Below, in pieces: positions 9,585-21,261 of a stretch of DNA of 64,000 nt. The notes under the pieces were generated by a model that worked only from the letters and a program-made list of their open reading frames with translations, did not search any database and had not been told where the DNA came from. The stretch's first letter is position 1; each line of letters opens with the position of its first letter. This stretch comes from Mesorhabditis belari. Lineage: Eukaryota; Nematoda; Chromadorea; Rhabditida; Rhabditidae. A program made the translations under genes and the position numbers. The stretch is taken from positions 124,001-188,000 of the forward strand of contig CAUEEP010000904.1 of assembly GCA_958450365.1 (NCBI GenBank), written 5' to 3'.

Positions 9585-9850
9585 GTTGGATTGAACTTGA
9601 ATTGAATGAATATTCAATGTTTAGCACAAGAAAATGTTGACTTCTTGGCTGATTTTCTTACAGGGATCTATATACCCAAGTCCAAGCCAAGCCCAAGCCA
9701 AGCCCAAGCCAAGCCCAAACCAAGCCCAAACCAAGCCCAAGCTTTCAATAGTTGGATAGAACTTGAACTGAATCAATCCTCAATGTTTAGCACAAGAAAA
9801 TGTTGATTTCTTTGCAGATTTTCTTTCAGTGATTTATATACCCAATCCAA
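9585..9850. repeat. Direct duplication around an AAGCCAAGCCC array
   Basis: Bases ~9580-9682 and ~9739-9845 are diverged direct copies (shared TTTAGCACAAGAAAATGTTG and ATTTTCTTWCAG). They are separated by a CCAAGCCCAAG array at 9680-9742. Confidence 0.85.
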
Positions 9851-10157
9851 GCCTGTAGAAAAGTCAGAGTTTCCAGAAAAGTCAACGATTCCAAGAGGAT
9901 TAAAAGTAAATGATGAGATAAACAAATCCTTTGTTTATTTTTATTATCAAGACTATTCAAAAGTTTTTGGAAGTGAAGAGAATCCCCGGAATCCGTTCAT
10001 GAAAGAGAATAGAAACTAAAGGCCAAAAATCCAAACAAATTGCTCATCTCTTTCTCACTTTTTCTCATAATTGTAGGCGTCTTTTCAAATTGGATTTGAG
10101 CTTTCCAATAGATTAACTTATTCTATTCAAAAAAAAGAGATTATGATTTGAAGTTTT

Positions 10158-10205
10158 TGAACAATTCAAACAATTCAAACAATTCAAACAATTCAAACAA
10201 CTTGA
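10158..10205. repeat. AACAATTCAA tandem repeat
   Basis: About five 9-10 bp units encoding Asn-rich peptide in one frame. Simple repeat. Confidence 0.85.
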
Positions 10206-10869
10206 ACAACTCCTACAAGTTGACAAATTGGTTAACTAAACGCAACAAGATTCAGAGATCAAAGGTACGCAAGGTACTTGTTGAAAAGGAGCTAATTAAC
10301 ATGATCAAATCGAATTCTAGTCTTCAACTCTCATGCGTGAATTCGTGAATGATGAGAGAGTGTAAAATTCGAGGATCTGTCTCGGGAAAGTGCTTCATTT
10401 TCCGTGAGCTAGTGTGCCAGAAGCCGTCACCCAATTGCCGTACTTTTCCGTTTCCCCAACTATCACCAAAAGCTATCAAGTCAATGCTAAACGATGGCTA
10501 CCGTAGTTTGACCCTATTTTTAGCCTTTTCCTGTTTTTCTGAGAGAGAAATCATTGTTTTTTTGAATGAAAAAAGTTTATTCCTTTCATTTTCTCCGGTT
10601 TTGAAAAGGTTTGAATTGTTCAACTGTCAATTGTTGCTTGACAGAAACTTGTTTTGTGTACCGAAACTTGACAAATACACCAAAGTACACTCAAAAGTTG
10701 CGACATCAACGCCGGCTCTCAACCAGGAATGCTACAGGTTTGAGCTGGGTCCTATGGTTAGTCCAGGAACAACTATGTAACTAAAGATCAAAGAGATAAC
10801 TTTTATATGAATGTAAAGTCAAGGAAAGACTTTGACAAAGCTTTTTGTATCATTTTTTTGGTCCAAAAT

Positions 10870-11300
10870 GGCCTAGGCCAGGTTAGTTATAATAAAAAAG
10901 TAAAGGAAGAAAGCAAGAAAGCAAGAAAGCAAGAAAGCAAGAAAGAAAGAAGAAAAATTAGATATCCGGAGACAGGATTGAACCCTCGACCTTTTGCTTT
11001 CCTCGACCGCGACCTTTGAATTGCTCTAACCACTAAGCTATCCGGTACCTTAACTTGTCGAGAGAAAGAAGGAAAGACGAGGAGGAAGAAGAAAGGAAGA
11101 AAAGGCTGTACTAAATAAGGTTGTACTTTCAGGTCAGATCAATTGAAAGCCAAGAAGAAAGAAAGAAAGAAAGCCAAGAAGACAGAAAGTCAAGAAGAAA
11201 GAAAGCCAGGAAGAAAGAAAGCCAAGAAGAAAGAACGCCAAGAAGAAAGAAGGTCAAGAAGAAAGAAAGTAAGATAAAAAGAAAGAAAGAAGGAATCCAG
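10870..11300. repeat. Purine-rich GAAAGAAAGCC arrays around a tRNA-like segment
   Basis: Two blocks (10905-10960 and 11060-11295) of AAGAAAGAAAGCC-type units. They flank the tRNA-like sequence at 10968-11055. Translations are Lys/Glu strings, not genes. Confidence 0.85.
10968..11055 (-). pseudogene. tRNA-like sequence
   Basis: On the minus strand, box A (GATAGCTTAGTGGTTAGAGC) and box B (GGGTTCAATCC) are both good, and the ends CCGGAT and TCCGGAT could pair at the acceptor. The anticodon region is longer than normal (possible intron or insertion), so I cannot assign an isotype. A second copy at 28.44-28.51 kb shares the same 5' flank, so it belongs to a repeat family. Confidence 0.55.
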
Positions 11301-11984
11301 TTCAGTTCAGTTCAGTTTAGGAATCAATTTGAAACCTCCTAAACAGTGAAAAGACTGATTTTAGGGCAAGCTTCTGGCCAGAAAACGTATATCTTCAAAT
11401 CAAAAACAATCAAAAGCTGATAATAAAATGTTTTAGCTGAAGATATTAGTCTCAAAAACGAAGCCACGAAGCAATACAGCAGTACAAGTTCTTTCAGAAA
11501 AGTGTACAAACATCTAAAACGCCAAAAATCTGAACAAATCTTTCGTCTACCAAAGAAACCAAAAATATTTATACGATTTCCAAGAAATGAACACAAAAAC
11601 TAGGAAAAACTATGTTCTAAAGCTTCTCAATTTTTCAATTTTTCAAAAATCTCTTTTCTGAACTCGATTTTTCCATTTGTTCATCAATTTTTAGTTCAAA
11701 ATTCTCAATTTTCAAGGGTTTCTTTTTGAAAAATATTTTGTTTTTTATTAAATAATTAAATATTAAATAATTTTCAACAAATATCAAATTTTCTGGATCA
11801 TTTTAGTACAAAAATTGCTCAAGAATCCAGAAAATTTTGTTTTCAAAAGAAGTAAAACGAAATTTTGTTAGAAAAACGAAAATTTTCTCAAATCCAACTT
11901 CTTTAAGAGGGAAATTACTATTTTGATCGTTTAACTGAATATCTTTTTTATCTAGTGGTTTACTATTTAGGGAGTAGGCTAATT
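11301..11984. other. No feature
   Basis: Very AT-rich sequence with poly-T and poly-A tracts; nothing recognised. Confidence 0.5.
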
Positions 11985-12260
11985 TCCGCTGGTATTTGCT
12001 GGGCTTCTTTGCTGGTCATTTGCGTAACTCGATCGTTTGCGCAAATCGCCATAACTCTGTTCTAAGTCAGCCAATCTTTATGATGTTGGTGTCATTTTGT
12101 AGATCTCAAGAAATGCAACAAAATGACACCAAAATCATAAAGATTGGCTTACTTAGTAGAAAGTTATGGCGAGTTGCGCAAAAGACCCAGTTGCGCAAAA
12201 GACCCAGTTGTGCAAATGACCCAGTTGCGCGAAAAATTTGGCGCAAAGTAGCCACCCGTC
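11985..12260. mobile_element. Foldback element with GTTGCGCAAAAGACCCA repeats
   Basis: Arm 12003-12112 pairs with ~12113-12200: GATTGGCTTACTTAGTAGAA and TTATGGCGAGTTGCGCAAA are inverted copies of the left arm. The right side also carries four GTTGCGCAAAAGACCCA units. A third half-arm lies at 12455-12560. No coding. Confidence 0.8.
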
Positions 12261-13519
12261 AACTATTGTGCTAGACAAGAGATTGCTTGTTTAAAAACGG
12301 AGAGAGATGATGAATTTCTAATGCTAATTGGTAGGGAATTCTATACGTGAGCAAAACTATTGTAAAAGCAATTAGAAGTAACATTAGAAAGAGATCTGGG
12401 ATTTAAAAGATATGCTCCTTCTGGAGCTAGAGAGGAAGAAAGGGCTCTCAGTTTGTAGCTCTCAATAAGTGCAATAAAATGGCACCAAAATCATAAAGAT
12501 TGGCCCACTTAGAAGAAATTTATGGCGAGTTGCGGAAACGACTCAGTTGCAAAACAAAAAATTGCGGAAATGATGAAATGATCAGTGAAAACGATCGAAT
12601 GATCGTAAATGAATGATCGTAAATGAAATGAAATGAAATGAAATGAAATGAAATGAAATGATCAGTGAAATGCAATTGAAATCAAAATTTTCTTAGATTT
12701 ACGAAATTTTGTGAAATAAATTCACCTGTTTCTTCGAGAATTCAAAAAAAAAAAAATTTGAAAATTAAAATTTTTAAAATGATCTTTGAGACTTACGCAT
12801 TGGGTTTTAATTGAAATTTTTAATTGAAAATTACTCAAATTCTCGAGATTTTTCAGTGTTTCACTTTCTTTGAAGCTATCAAACACAAAAAAAGAGATAA
12901 TTTTTGTAAAATTGTGTAGTTTGGCGAAAGAAATCTCTTAAAAATTGCAAACCTTATTGTAAATGTAATTTTGAGAATTGAAAACTAAAAAATTGCAAAA
13001 GAAACTGTAAGCTGAACGATCAAAAAACGATCAAAAAGATTCAAAAAGAAAGAAAAAGAAAAGAAAATTGAGCAGGGGAAAGCTAGAGTCCTCTAATTGT
13101 ACTCTAATTGTACTCTAATAGTAGTAAGCAAAAAGATTCGTTTTTAAGGCAATTACATGAAAAAAAACCTTCCAAAGAATATAAACTTTGGTCAAAAACA
13201 CTTTTCTGGGAGAGACAAGGAATTTCTGATGAATTCTTTAAGTGCGAATGAGCGGATGAAGGATGAATTGAGAGATCAAAGCTTGGATTGAGGGAAATAA
13301 TGAGAAGTAAACATTGAGGAGGGGAAATCATTGAATATTTGGAAGAGAATGTGAAGAAAGTCTGGAATTGCACCTTTTGTTGTAAAATCGGAAAGGGCGG
13401 AGGTCAGAAAAAGGAGAATTTTCTGGGGAACTGGATGTGAGAACATTGGAAAGGTGGAAGAGTTTTGCTCAGAAATTTGAATGAAAACGAAACTGGAGGT
13501 GTTTCTAATAAACAAGCTA
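12261..13519. other. Mostly featureless, with an AAATG microsatellite
   Basis: A half-arm of the preceding foldback lies at 12455-12560, and an AAATG tandem repeat at 12600-12660. The rest is AT-rich with no supported gene. Confidence 0.6.
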
Positions 13520-14053
13520 CCGTAAATACTCTAAAGCGCACCCTAGAAGCGCACCCTAGAAGCGCACCCTAGAAGCGCACCCTAGAAGCGCACCCTAGAA
13601 GCGCACCCTAGAAGCGCACCCTAGAAGCGCACCCTAGAAGCGCACCCTAGAAGCGCACCCTAGAAGCGCACCCTAGAAGCGCACCCTAGAAGCGCACCCT
13701 AGAAGCGCACCCTAGAAGCGCACCCTAGAAGCGCACCCTAGAAGCGCACCCTAGAAGCGCACCCTTTCCACACAAAAGTGCGCCGCGCACCCTTTCGCTG
13801 TAAAGTGCTTAGAATTGTGTATATGAGCCATATTTATAACCTAGATGGGTTGGCAGTAAAGTTTAAAAGGATCTAAAAGAAATTCTTTTGTTTTAAACAT
13901 GTTTTTCGTTTTTTTAGAGCATTTCCAATAGAGCTAGAATGATTTTAAAAGATTTAAAAACAAATTGTTTATGGTCCCCGCATTTTTTTGGGAAGTCCGA
14001 AAAAGGATAGTGGAAAATTAGAAGCACATGCGCTTGTATTAGAGTATTTACGG
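13520..14053. mobile_element. TIR element (CCGTAAATACTCTAA family) enclosing a 13-bp satellite, member 1
   Basis: Termini CCGTAAATACTCTAA and TTAGAGTATTTACGG are inverted, flanked by TA at 13518-13519 and 14054-14055. Inside are a GCGCACCCTAGAA array (13535-13766) and ~290 bp of unique DNA. Related members occur at 45.85-46.49 and 52.38-52.83 kb. No transposase is visible, so it is non-autonomous. Confidence 0.82.
13535..13766 (+). repeat. 13-bp satellite GCGCACCCTAGAA
   Basis: About 18 units that look perfectly uniform, implying recent amplification. It begins right at the left TIR of the host element. It is not the nematode telomere unit. Confidence 0.97.
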
Positions 14054-14081
14054 TAAGTAGATCATGTTTTGAATTGTAAAA

Positions 14082-14372
14082 TTAGTAAGTAAGTAAGTAA
14101 GCAAGTAAGTAAGTAAGTAAGTAAGTGAGTAAGTAAGTGAGTAGGTAAGTAAGTAAATAAGTCAGTAAGTGAATAAGTAAGTAAGTAAGTAACTAAGTAA
14201 GTAAGCAAGTAAGTAAGCAAGTAAATAAGTAAGCAAGTAAGTAAGCAAGGCAAGTAAGTAAGTAAGCAAGCAAGTAAGCAAGTAAGTAAGCAAGTAAGTA
14301 AATAAGTAAGTAAGTAAGTAAGCAAGCAAGTAGGCAAATAAATAAATAAACAAGTAAGTAAGCCAGTACAGT
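14082..14372. repeat. (GTAA)/(GCAA) microsatellite
   Basis: About 290 bp of GTAA, GCAA and GTGA tetramers. It produces long Leu/Tyr/Thr-rich frames on the minus strand that are artefacts. Confidence 0.96.
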
Positions 14373-15089
14373 AAATTGCTTGATAAAAAGCTCAAAACGA
14401 ATCTATTCTCGAGCATTTTATTTCAAATTAGCAAATTTCCCCAGATTTCCCCTGCAAAACGGCCAAAATCCGTCAATTTACATCAGAATTTACCTCAATT
14501 CCGATGTTTGATGTAAAGGCTGACTATTTTTCTGTAATTAGAGTCGTGAAATATTTCTGAGAACAAAGTTTAAGCCCTGGATGTGTGTGGTGAGGAAAAG
14601 TGGTGTGAATATCGCTAATGAATATTTCCGGAGAGGCAAGCGAAATGAAGGGAAATCTCGGCGAAATGAACGGAATCCAGAAAAGGTTTCGGCTTTTCGG
14701 GAAAACATTTGTAAAACATGATATAGGAGAGCTATTTTCGAGGTTTTTCTCTAAGATTTTATTTTTAGTCGCAGATTTTGAGTGGGCGGAGGATTTGCAG
14801 GCAAAATTTTGAATTTTGAAGTTTTCAGCTACGCAATTTATCTTTATTTTTGGGATTTGGACTTATGAATTCTTAGATTTAGGCTTTTTTTGAGAAACAA
14901 ATTGTTTGTCATGACAATTTTTACAAACTGATCATCAATTGTTGTCAATCAATGCAAAAATGATTGTCGAGAAACCAGAATTTCAAACGGATTTGCTCTT
15001 TAGAGTGTTAGAGTGTACTTTAAGCTCGAAAGAATGGAAACAAACCCTGTCTGGGACAGTGAATTCGAAATTTCGAGACAGCTACACTA
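14373..15089. other. No feature
   Basis: AT-rich sequence without recognised genes or element ends. Confidence 0.5.
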
Positions 15090-15310
15090 CTGGACAATGA
15101 AATATTATATTTGAAAAAAGATCGTCACTTTCGCGCGTCTGTAACTCCCTTGTCTTTACCGTATTTCTAAATATTAATATTACCATTGTGTAGCCCTTGA
15201 AAAGAGCTTTCAGAAAATGTATAACACGAATAGTTTAAACTCAAAGACAAGGTGGTTACAGACGCGCGAAAGTGACGATCGTTTTTCAAATATCATATTT
15301 CATTGTCCAG
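15090..15310. mobile_element. Tc1-like MITE with ~57-bp TIRs
   Basis: Arms 15090-15146 and 15254-15310 are inverted copies starting CTGGACAATGAAATATTATA and containing CGTCACTTTCGCGCGTCTGT. TA duplications lie at 15088-15089 and 15311-15312. Length 221 bp, no coding. Confidence 0.9.
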
Positions 15311-15331
15311 TACTGTACATGAGACAGACAT

Positions 15332-15550
15332 TTGAAAGATGCAAACGTTGAAAGTCTGAAAAAGGCTCTGAAGAAAGCCTGGGCGGAAATTCCGCAAAGT
15401 ACTCTGCGGGCCGCCGCGGCTCACAGTTATCCAAAGTTATCCAAATTTATCCAAAGCGTCTTAAAGCCGTTATTAAGAATTATCAAGAATAAAGGTGTCC
15501 ATATTAAAGAATTTGTTATTTTTTTAAATGAATATGATTACTGTTGTTAA
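15332..15550 (+). pseudogene. Tc1-like transposase, C-terminal remnant
   Basis: The frame NVESLKKALKKAWAEIPQ, STLRAAAAHSYPK and, further on, VLKPLLRIIKNKGVHIKEF matches the C-terminal region of Tc1-family transposases, where a helix ends in RLxxVIKNKGGHI. A short internal reduplication of the YPKLSKFI part is visible. The HTH and catalytic triad are absent. It starts only ~20 bp from the Tc1-like MITE, so both may derive from one insertion. Confidence 0.75.
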
Positions 15551-16385
15551 TTTTAAATAAATTTTACATCAATCCGTTCATATTTCATTACGAAACACGG
15601 TTCTGAGTCTGTAAAATAGGCCTGTAAAAAGGCCGCACCCTGTACTAGCAGAAATATGAGAAAGTGCACTAGAAAGGCTGGGTTTTTATTTTGAGCACAA
15701 AGACACGAAAGAGTAAACAGGATTTCGGACGAGGAAAGTTTCCCCAAACAAAGATGTAAATTGAAGCCGACCTATTGTCTGAAATTTCGACATTTAAACT
15801 CATTTGAACTTATTTGAACTCATTTAGTCTCCTTTTGAATCATAATAACGCAAAAACGGAGATCTTTCGGATCTCTTTCAGCCTAAGAAATGTACTCATC
15901 TTTGGGGAAAAAAAAAATCATTTGAGAAGCGTCGCGGGAATTCAAATTAATGTCGACTAGGAACGCCTCTTTTAGGGAAAAAAAAACTTTCAAAATTATC
16001 CTTTTCATTCATCAAAGTTGGGAAATTTTTTGATGAAAGAAAGTAGTTTCTTTCAGATTCCATCCAGCTTCCAACAAATAATTATAGTGGTCAAAAAAAA
16101 CGAGATCTCAAAGTTCGAGAAAAGTATTCATTTTCGTCTTTTGAAACCTTTAGTTCCCCTAGTCAAAATGAGATTGAGAAATGGGGAAATGGAATTGAAA
16201 TTACCGGTATCGAAAGTTCAATTCAATTCAATTCAATCAATTCAATTCAATCAATTGAATTTTCAAGCTTAAACCCGATCAATTTGGTAGATGGAGGTTG
16301 TTGCAAAAAGCTAGGACTTGGGAAGTTTAGTTTACCACTCTACTGATTCAACAGTTACTGTAAAAGCTAGGAAATGATCAAGTAT
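15551..16385. other. No gene; short AATTC repeat
   Basis: AT-rich, with an AATTC/AATTCAATC simple repeat at 16205-16260. Confidence 0.5.
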
Positions 16386-16615
16386 TGCTACGTACATATT
16401 GCTACGTACTGCTACGTACATATTGCTACGTACATATTGCTACGTACATATTCCTACGTACATATTCCTACGTACATATTCCTACGTACATATTCCTACG
16501 TACATATTCCTACGTACATATTCCTACGTACATATTCCTACGTACATATTCCTACGTACATATTGCTACGTACATATTCCTACGTACATATTGCTACGCA
16601 TTGCTACCTAGCTAC
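16386..16615. repeat. 14-bp satellite CTACGTACATATTC
   Basis: About 16 units with C/G alternation (CCTACG versus GCTACG). Since 14 is not a multiple of three, all three frames stay open with Tyr/His/Ile/Thr repeats. Those frames are artefacts. Confidence 0.96.
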
Positions 16616-17569
16616 ATATTGCTATAGTAAACTAAAAGTAAAAGGCAAACAGCTGATAGATGGCATATGTTAAATTCTATAAAGAATTTAAATGTTATTC
16701 CAGTCTTATTCCAATCTTATTCCAGTCTGATTCCAGTTTACTGTAGTGACAGGGCACTCGGTTCTGGACCTGAAACTTTGCAATACTTTTAACGTTACTG
16801 TAATAACAATATGAGTATCAGTAGCAATAGCATTGTTTTAATAGCAAACAGCAATAGCAGTTCGCGAGACGGCATTCTGAGCGCGTACAGCCGCGTAGTC
16901 GTTACTGTTTTACTGATAATTTAGTGAAACTTCAAAGAAAAACTAAACTTTTATACTCATTCGATGGCTCTGAATCTCCTCTTGAGAACTAGTACAAAGT
17001 TATCGAGAAATTGCTGCGAAATAAATAACAAGAGTCCTTTAAAAAGTTGAGCTGACACCAAAAAAAAAGCGTCATTAGTAAAACCCAAGTCGTATCGTCG
17101 TGAGTTTTAACCGGTTCTGGGCTTCAAATGCAAGCCAGAACAGATAGCTTTGGCTTTTGGTCTGGCTTGACATGGCTTTGGAAAAAACCTGAACACTTTC
17201 TTATCTATTTCAACTATTGACAGGTTTTTCTACCCAGAAAGGCTTCTACCTTTCTACCCAAGTCTACCTAGAAGCTCATAGAACGATCAGCTGACTTCAT
17301 CATTTATTTGTTTAGCTGTTTATAAGATAATAGATAGCTTGAAATATAATAGATAACTTTCTTCTTCTCAAAACGATAGTTTAACTTCCGTCTCACTCAA
17401 AAGATCAAAGATCAAAGTTCAAAGTCTCATAAGAAGTTCTTTCTTTCAAAAAATTTCCGTGAGAAAATGCAGCTACATGTTGTAAGAAATAATCTTTTAA
17501 AAATTCAGGGAAAAGCTTTTGAATCACTAATGAAAAGTCTGAATAACAGAAAGCGAGATTGGGAAGTTA
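16616..17569. other. No feature
   Basis: AT-rich; three TTATTCCAGTC-type words at 16695-16740 only. Confidence 0.5.
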
Positions 17570-18090
17570 TTGGGTTGGGGAGAATGAGTCGGCGCCGAAA
17601 ATCAAAGAAATTTCTAAAACTTATAGCAGACTTTGTCAAATGATATGCGTTTGATATCCGTAGAAGGGTAACTAATTCTCTACAAAATAATATTTAAAAG
17701 AGAACTCAAACAGCGCCTCAACTCAACAAAGGATCATTTTTTCACAAAATCGATAAACTGTCATCTAGAGTAAACGGTTGGAGGGATCTTCCTGAAAATT
17801 TGGTAACTTATGTAATTGAGTGTGCTCTATCTTTTTTATATAAACACCAAAGGAGGTTTATGTGGAAGAAACTGTTCAAGCAATGAGTCGCACTTTTTGT
17901 CATTTTGATTAGCTGTGTTTGGGAATCCATAAAATCCCAAAAAAGAAAAGCTTTGTGGAATCTCTCAAAAGCCATTTTGTAAAGAAATAGTGGACCATTT
18001 TGATGAAACCAAAACGTGTATTTAAAGAAGGTTTTATGGGTGCAAAAAGTTTCTTTAAATTTCGGCGCCGACTCATTCTCCCCAACCCAA
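17570..18090. mobile_element. TA-flanked MITE, TTGGGTTGGGGAGAATGAG family
   Basis: Left end TTGGGTTGGGGAGAATGAGT continuing to CGGCGCCGAAA, and right end its reverse complement, with TA at 17568-17569 and 18091-18092. 521 bp. The TTGGG start and TA duplication are mariner-like. I could not recognise transposase sequence inside. Confidence 0.88.
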
Positions 18091-18910
18091 TACATTTACA
18101 GTGACATATTGCTACAGTTACAGTTACAAAATTACAAAAGTTACAAAAGTTCCGAAAATTACGAAAATTAACGTCATCAAAACACAAAATAAACACAGAA
18201 TCTTTCGAAAATACTTTAAAGTTCAATTTTCTTTTTTTTAACAACGTAATTTGCGCTTTCAGTAGTTTAAAACGCTTTCAGTAGTTTAAAACTAACAATT
18301 TATAGTAAAAACTCGCAGTTTGTCGTATAAAATAAAGCTCAATTCGTTTATTGTTTGATGTATTTTGTACCAAAGTTGCAAACTCACCATTCTTAGTGCA
18401 CTAAATTCTGCATTATTTAAGCAAGAAGTAGACTTGAGTTCGTTAGAAAGGGTTACAATATAAAAAAATAGATTTCTGTTGATGTTAAGCAAATGGAAAG
18501 ACTTGCTACGTCCATATTGCTACGTACATATTGTAGTACACCAGGAAGGGTGGGTTTTCTAGGGATTGGCGCCAAAGTACACCAAATAAACAAAAAAAAA
18601 TTAAACAAAGAGATGTTGATAAAAACAAAAACACTAAAAACAAAAGAAAAAATGCTGAATGAGAAAATTTTATGACTGTTTCAAGCGGAAGTGAAATCCC
18701 TTTTCTTTCCTCAAAAAAGCGTCAGAGTTATAGTCGATTTTAGGGTCATTTACGGGAAAATTTCCTAAAAGTCAAGGTAGTGAAAAGATTTTTTCAAAAA
18801 ATCTTGTGATAAAATAAAAAATAAACTTAAATTTCCATTTCTAGATATAAGAAAATACAGAAATTAAGATAAATTACGGTGTTTTTTGAAAGCTCCTCAT
18901 TTCTAAAGGC
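18091..18910. other. No feature
   Basis: AT-rich. One isolated TGCTACGTACATATTG word near 18520 matches the 14-bp satellite unit at 16.4 kb. Confidence 0.5.
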
Positions 18911-18982
18911 TTTGGCTTAGGCTTTGGCTTTGGCTTAGGCTTAGGCTTTGGCTTAGACTCAGGCTTAAGCTTAGGCTTAGGC
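18911..18982 (+). repeat. Degenerate TTAGGC telomere-like hexamer array
   Basis: Twelve consecutive hexamers: five TTAGGC, four TTTGGC, and one each of TTAGAC, TCAGGC and TTAAGC. TTAGGC is the known nematode telomere repeat, and its degenerate interstitial form fits a nematode genome. Confidence 0.8.
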
Positions 18983-19596
18983 GTACCTTGGAAATCAAAA
19001 TCTTTGTAGATTCTTTGAAGCTTTGAGGAATCAAAATGCCTCGACTTCCTCAGAAAAATGCTCAAAAAAGGGCTTCCTTTCGCTTAAAAATTGCCTATAT
19101 TTTCAAGGATTTCCAATTTGACGAAAGATTTCTAAAAATCCTCACAGTTTTCCGGGGCGTTTCCGAAGCTTTTCCGGAGCTTTTCTGGAATTTTCTGGAA
19201 TTTTCTGGAATTTGCTCGAATTTCCTGGACTTTCCTGGATATTTTTTCTTTAAAAAACATTTTATCACCATGATGACTGTTTCAATACATTCAAATCCAA
19301 AAATGAACATTTTCCGGAAAAAAACTGAAGGATTTTCCGTAAATATTACTGAGATTTTCTCTCTCTTGGCGTCACCGAATGCTTACAAATTTCTCTTTTG
19401 TAAACATTTTTAAAGCTAATGTTTTTTAAAGTTGATTGAAAATTGAGAAAATTGAAGCTGAGGAATTGGAAAGTTTATGGAAAAATTCTGGAAAAACTGT
19501 GGAAAAACTGTGGAAAATTGACACACAAATTAAAGCAACCAACCATCCCTCTCCACAACATTGGGAACAGCGCATTGACTTGGAAATTTTTCTAAG

Positions 19597-19800
19597 TCCA
19601 AACTAAGATATGCATGGCTTAGCCTTTCAGCCTGAGGTGACCACTTGGTAGGATCAGCCAGATATCTGAACTAAGATCTGCATGGCTTAGCCTTTTAGCT
19701 TGAGGTGACCACTTGGTAGGATCAGCCAGATATCTGAACTAAGATCTGCATGGCTTAGTCTTTTAGCTTGAGGTGACCACCTGGTAAGATCAGCCAGATA
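19597..19800. repeat. Three tandem copies of a ~67-bp unit
   Basis: Each copy carries GCATGGCTTAGCC, TTGAGGTGACCAC and GGTAGGATCAGCCAGATA. The copies differ at few positions. No gene. Confidence 0.93.
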
Positions 19801-20357
19801 AAATGTGTTAAAATTTAACTGAATAGAATTTGAAGATTCTGATGATGAGTAATTTGTGCTTTGTTTTTTCAAATTAGTCAAAAGAATTTTAATTTAATTA
19901 GATTTTGAGAATTAGGGTAAAATTTTGGTGAAAAACGATGTACTGAATGAGAAAATCTTCCAGGTGAAAGCTGTGAAATGACAAAATTCACAAAGAGTTT
20001 ACAAAGAACTGAAGCTTTGGTAACACAAAGAAAAGAGCTGTTACAGAGAACTCCAGGTTCTCTAGAATCTTCAAAGTGTTCTCTAGAAATGTGTTCCTCA
20101 AAGTGTTCTCTCCAGTGTTCTCTAGAATCTTCCAATTCTAGATACGGTTCTGTGGAATGACGAAATTTACAAAGAACTAGAGTTCTAGGTACTTTGTGCT
20201 GTGCAATGGAAACATATTGTTTCTAGTGGTGCGAAAATTTCTTCTAGTTAAGCAAAATGCAAAGAACTCGATGTTTTGCAAAGAATTTCGTGCATTTGAT
20301 GGCTTACGTTTCTGAAAAAGGGCTTATTCTTATTCAATCAATGAGATTAACAAAAGA

Positions 20358-20450
20358 AACAGACAGACAGACAAACGGACAGACAGATAGACAGACAGAC
20401 AGACAGACGGACAGACAAACAGACAGACAAACAGACAAACGGACAGATAA
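20358..20450. repeat. (ACAG)n/(ACAAACGG)n microsatellite
   Basis: ACAGACAG with ACAAACGG variants. A downstream open stretch of ~70 codons (20451-20673) has no recognisable domain. Confidence 0.92.
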
Positions 20451-20739
20451 ACTAGGTGGAAAGAGTCTCGAAGATGCAAAACAAGAAGTTCTTGATACGA
20501 CAAAGAACTCGAATCAAAAGAAAGCCAACGCAAAGGTTGATGATGAACTGGAAAGCCCTCGATTGGAAGAGAAGCACAAACAAAATATGGTCGATGAAAC
20601 GGGATTATTTTCTGTTGGAAGTTTTCGCCATATGGACAGCGGCAGCGGAACAGGAAGAAATGTGAATTTTTGAGAAGTTTTTTGAATGCAGTGTACAAAC
20701 TTTATTTATGCCTTTTGACTTTGAAAATATCTAGCTACA

Positions 20740-20850
20740 GACAAACAGACAGACAAACAAACAAACAAACAAACAAACAAACAAACAAACAAACAAACAA
20801 ACAAACAAACAAACAAACAAACAAACAAACAAACAAACAAACAAACAAAA
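20740..20850. repeat. (ACAA)n microsatellite
   Basis: About 25 perfect ACAA units. Confidence 0.97.
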
Positions 20851-21261
20851 AAGCTAGAATGAAATTAGAATGAAATTCCAAGCATCTTTCAGTAGATTTA
20901 GCCAAAAAAACCACTTATTTTGTAAAATCCACTTATTTCAATCAAATCTGAGTTCTGAATTTCGAAAGAGATTTACATTTCTTGCTATCAAAAAGAAGGA
21001 TTAGTGAACGAAAAGGAAATCTCAAAGAACAGACGGCTCTCCATTACGTCCTTTCAACGTGGCCTCTCCTTTTTTTCTGATGACATTTCCGCATTTTTCC
21101 GGCTAAAGCTGAAATTATCTAGGCAAGATAATCCCCTAGTGTAGCATTTGATCGTAAAAAGAGAACGCAAAAGTGAGTCTCTCAACTCAAATCAACAATG
21201 AACAACGAGAAAAGTTGGCAAGTCAAATGAGTGGAGAACTAGAGTCTAGTAGTCTAGAGTC

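Noticed and set aside
10349..10780. 143-codon plus-strand frame
   Set aside because: No recognisable domain, no splice context and composition like the flanks; a chance frame cannot be excluded, so it is not called.
13535..13766. Telomere repeat because units contain ACCCTA
   Set aside because: The period is 13 bp and the nematode telomere unit is TTAGGC; it is a satellite inside a TIR element.
14062..14416. Leu/Tyr/Thr-rich membrane-like proteins on the minus strand
   Set aside because: Translation of a GTAA/GCAA tetramer array in several frames.
16374..16673. Three overlapping frames with YVHIPTYIF repeats
   Set aside because: A 14-bp satellite keeps all frames open; no other gene signals.
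20451..20673. Acidic/Lys-rich open stretch after the ACAG array
   Set aside because: About 70 codons with an acceptor-like CTAG but no domain, partner exon or conservation evidence.
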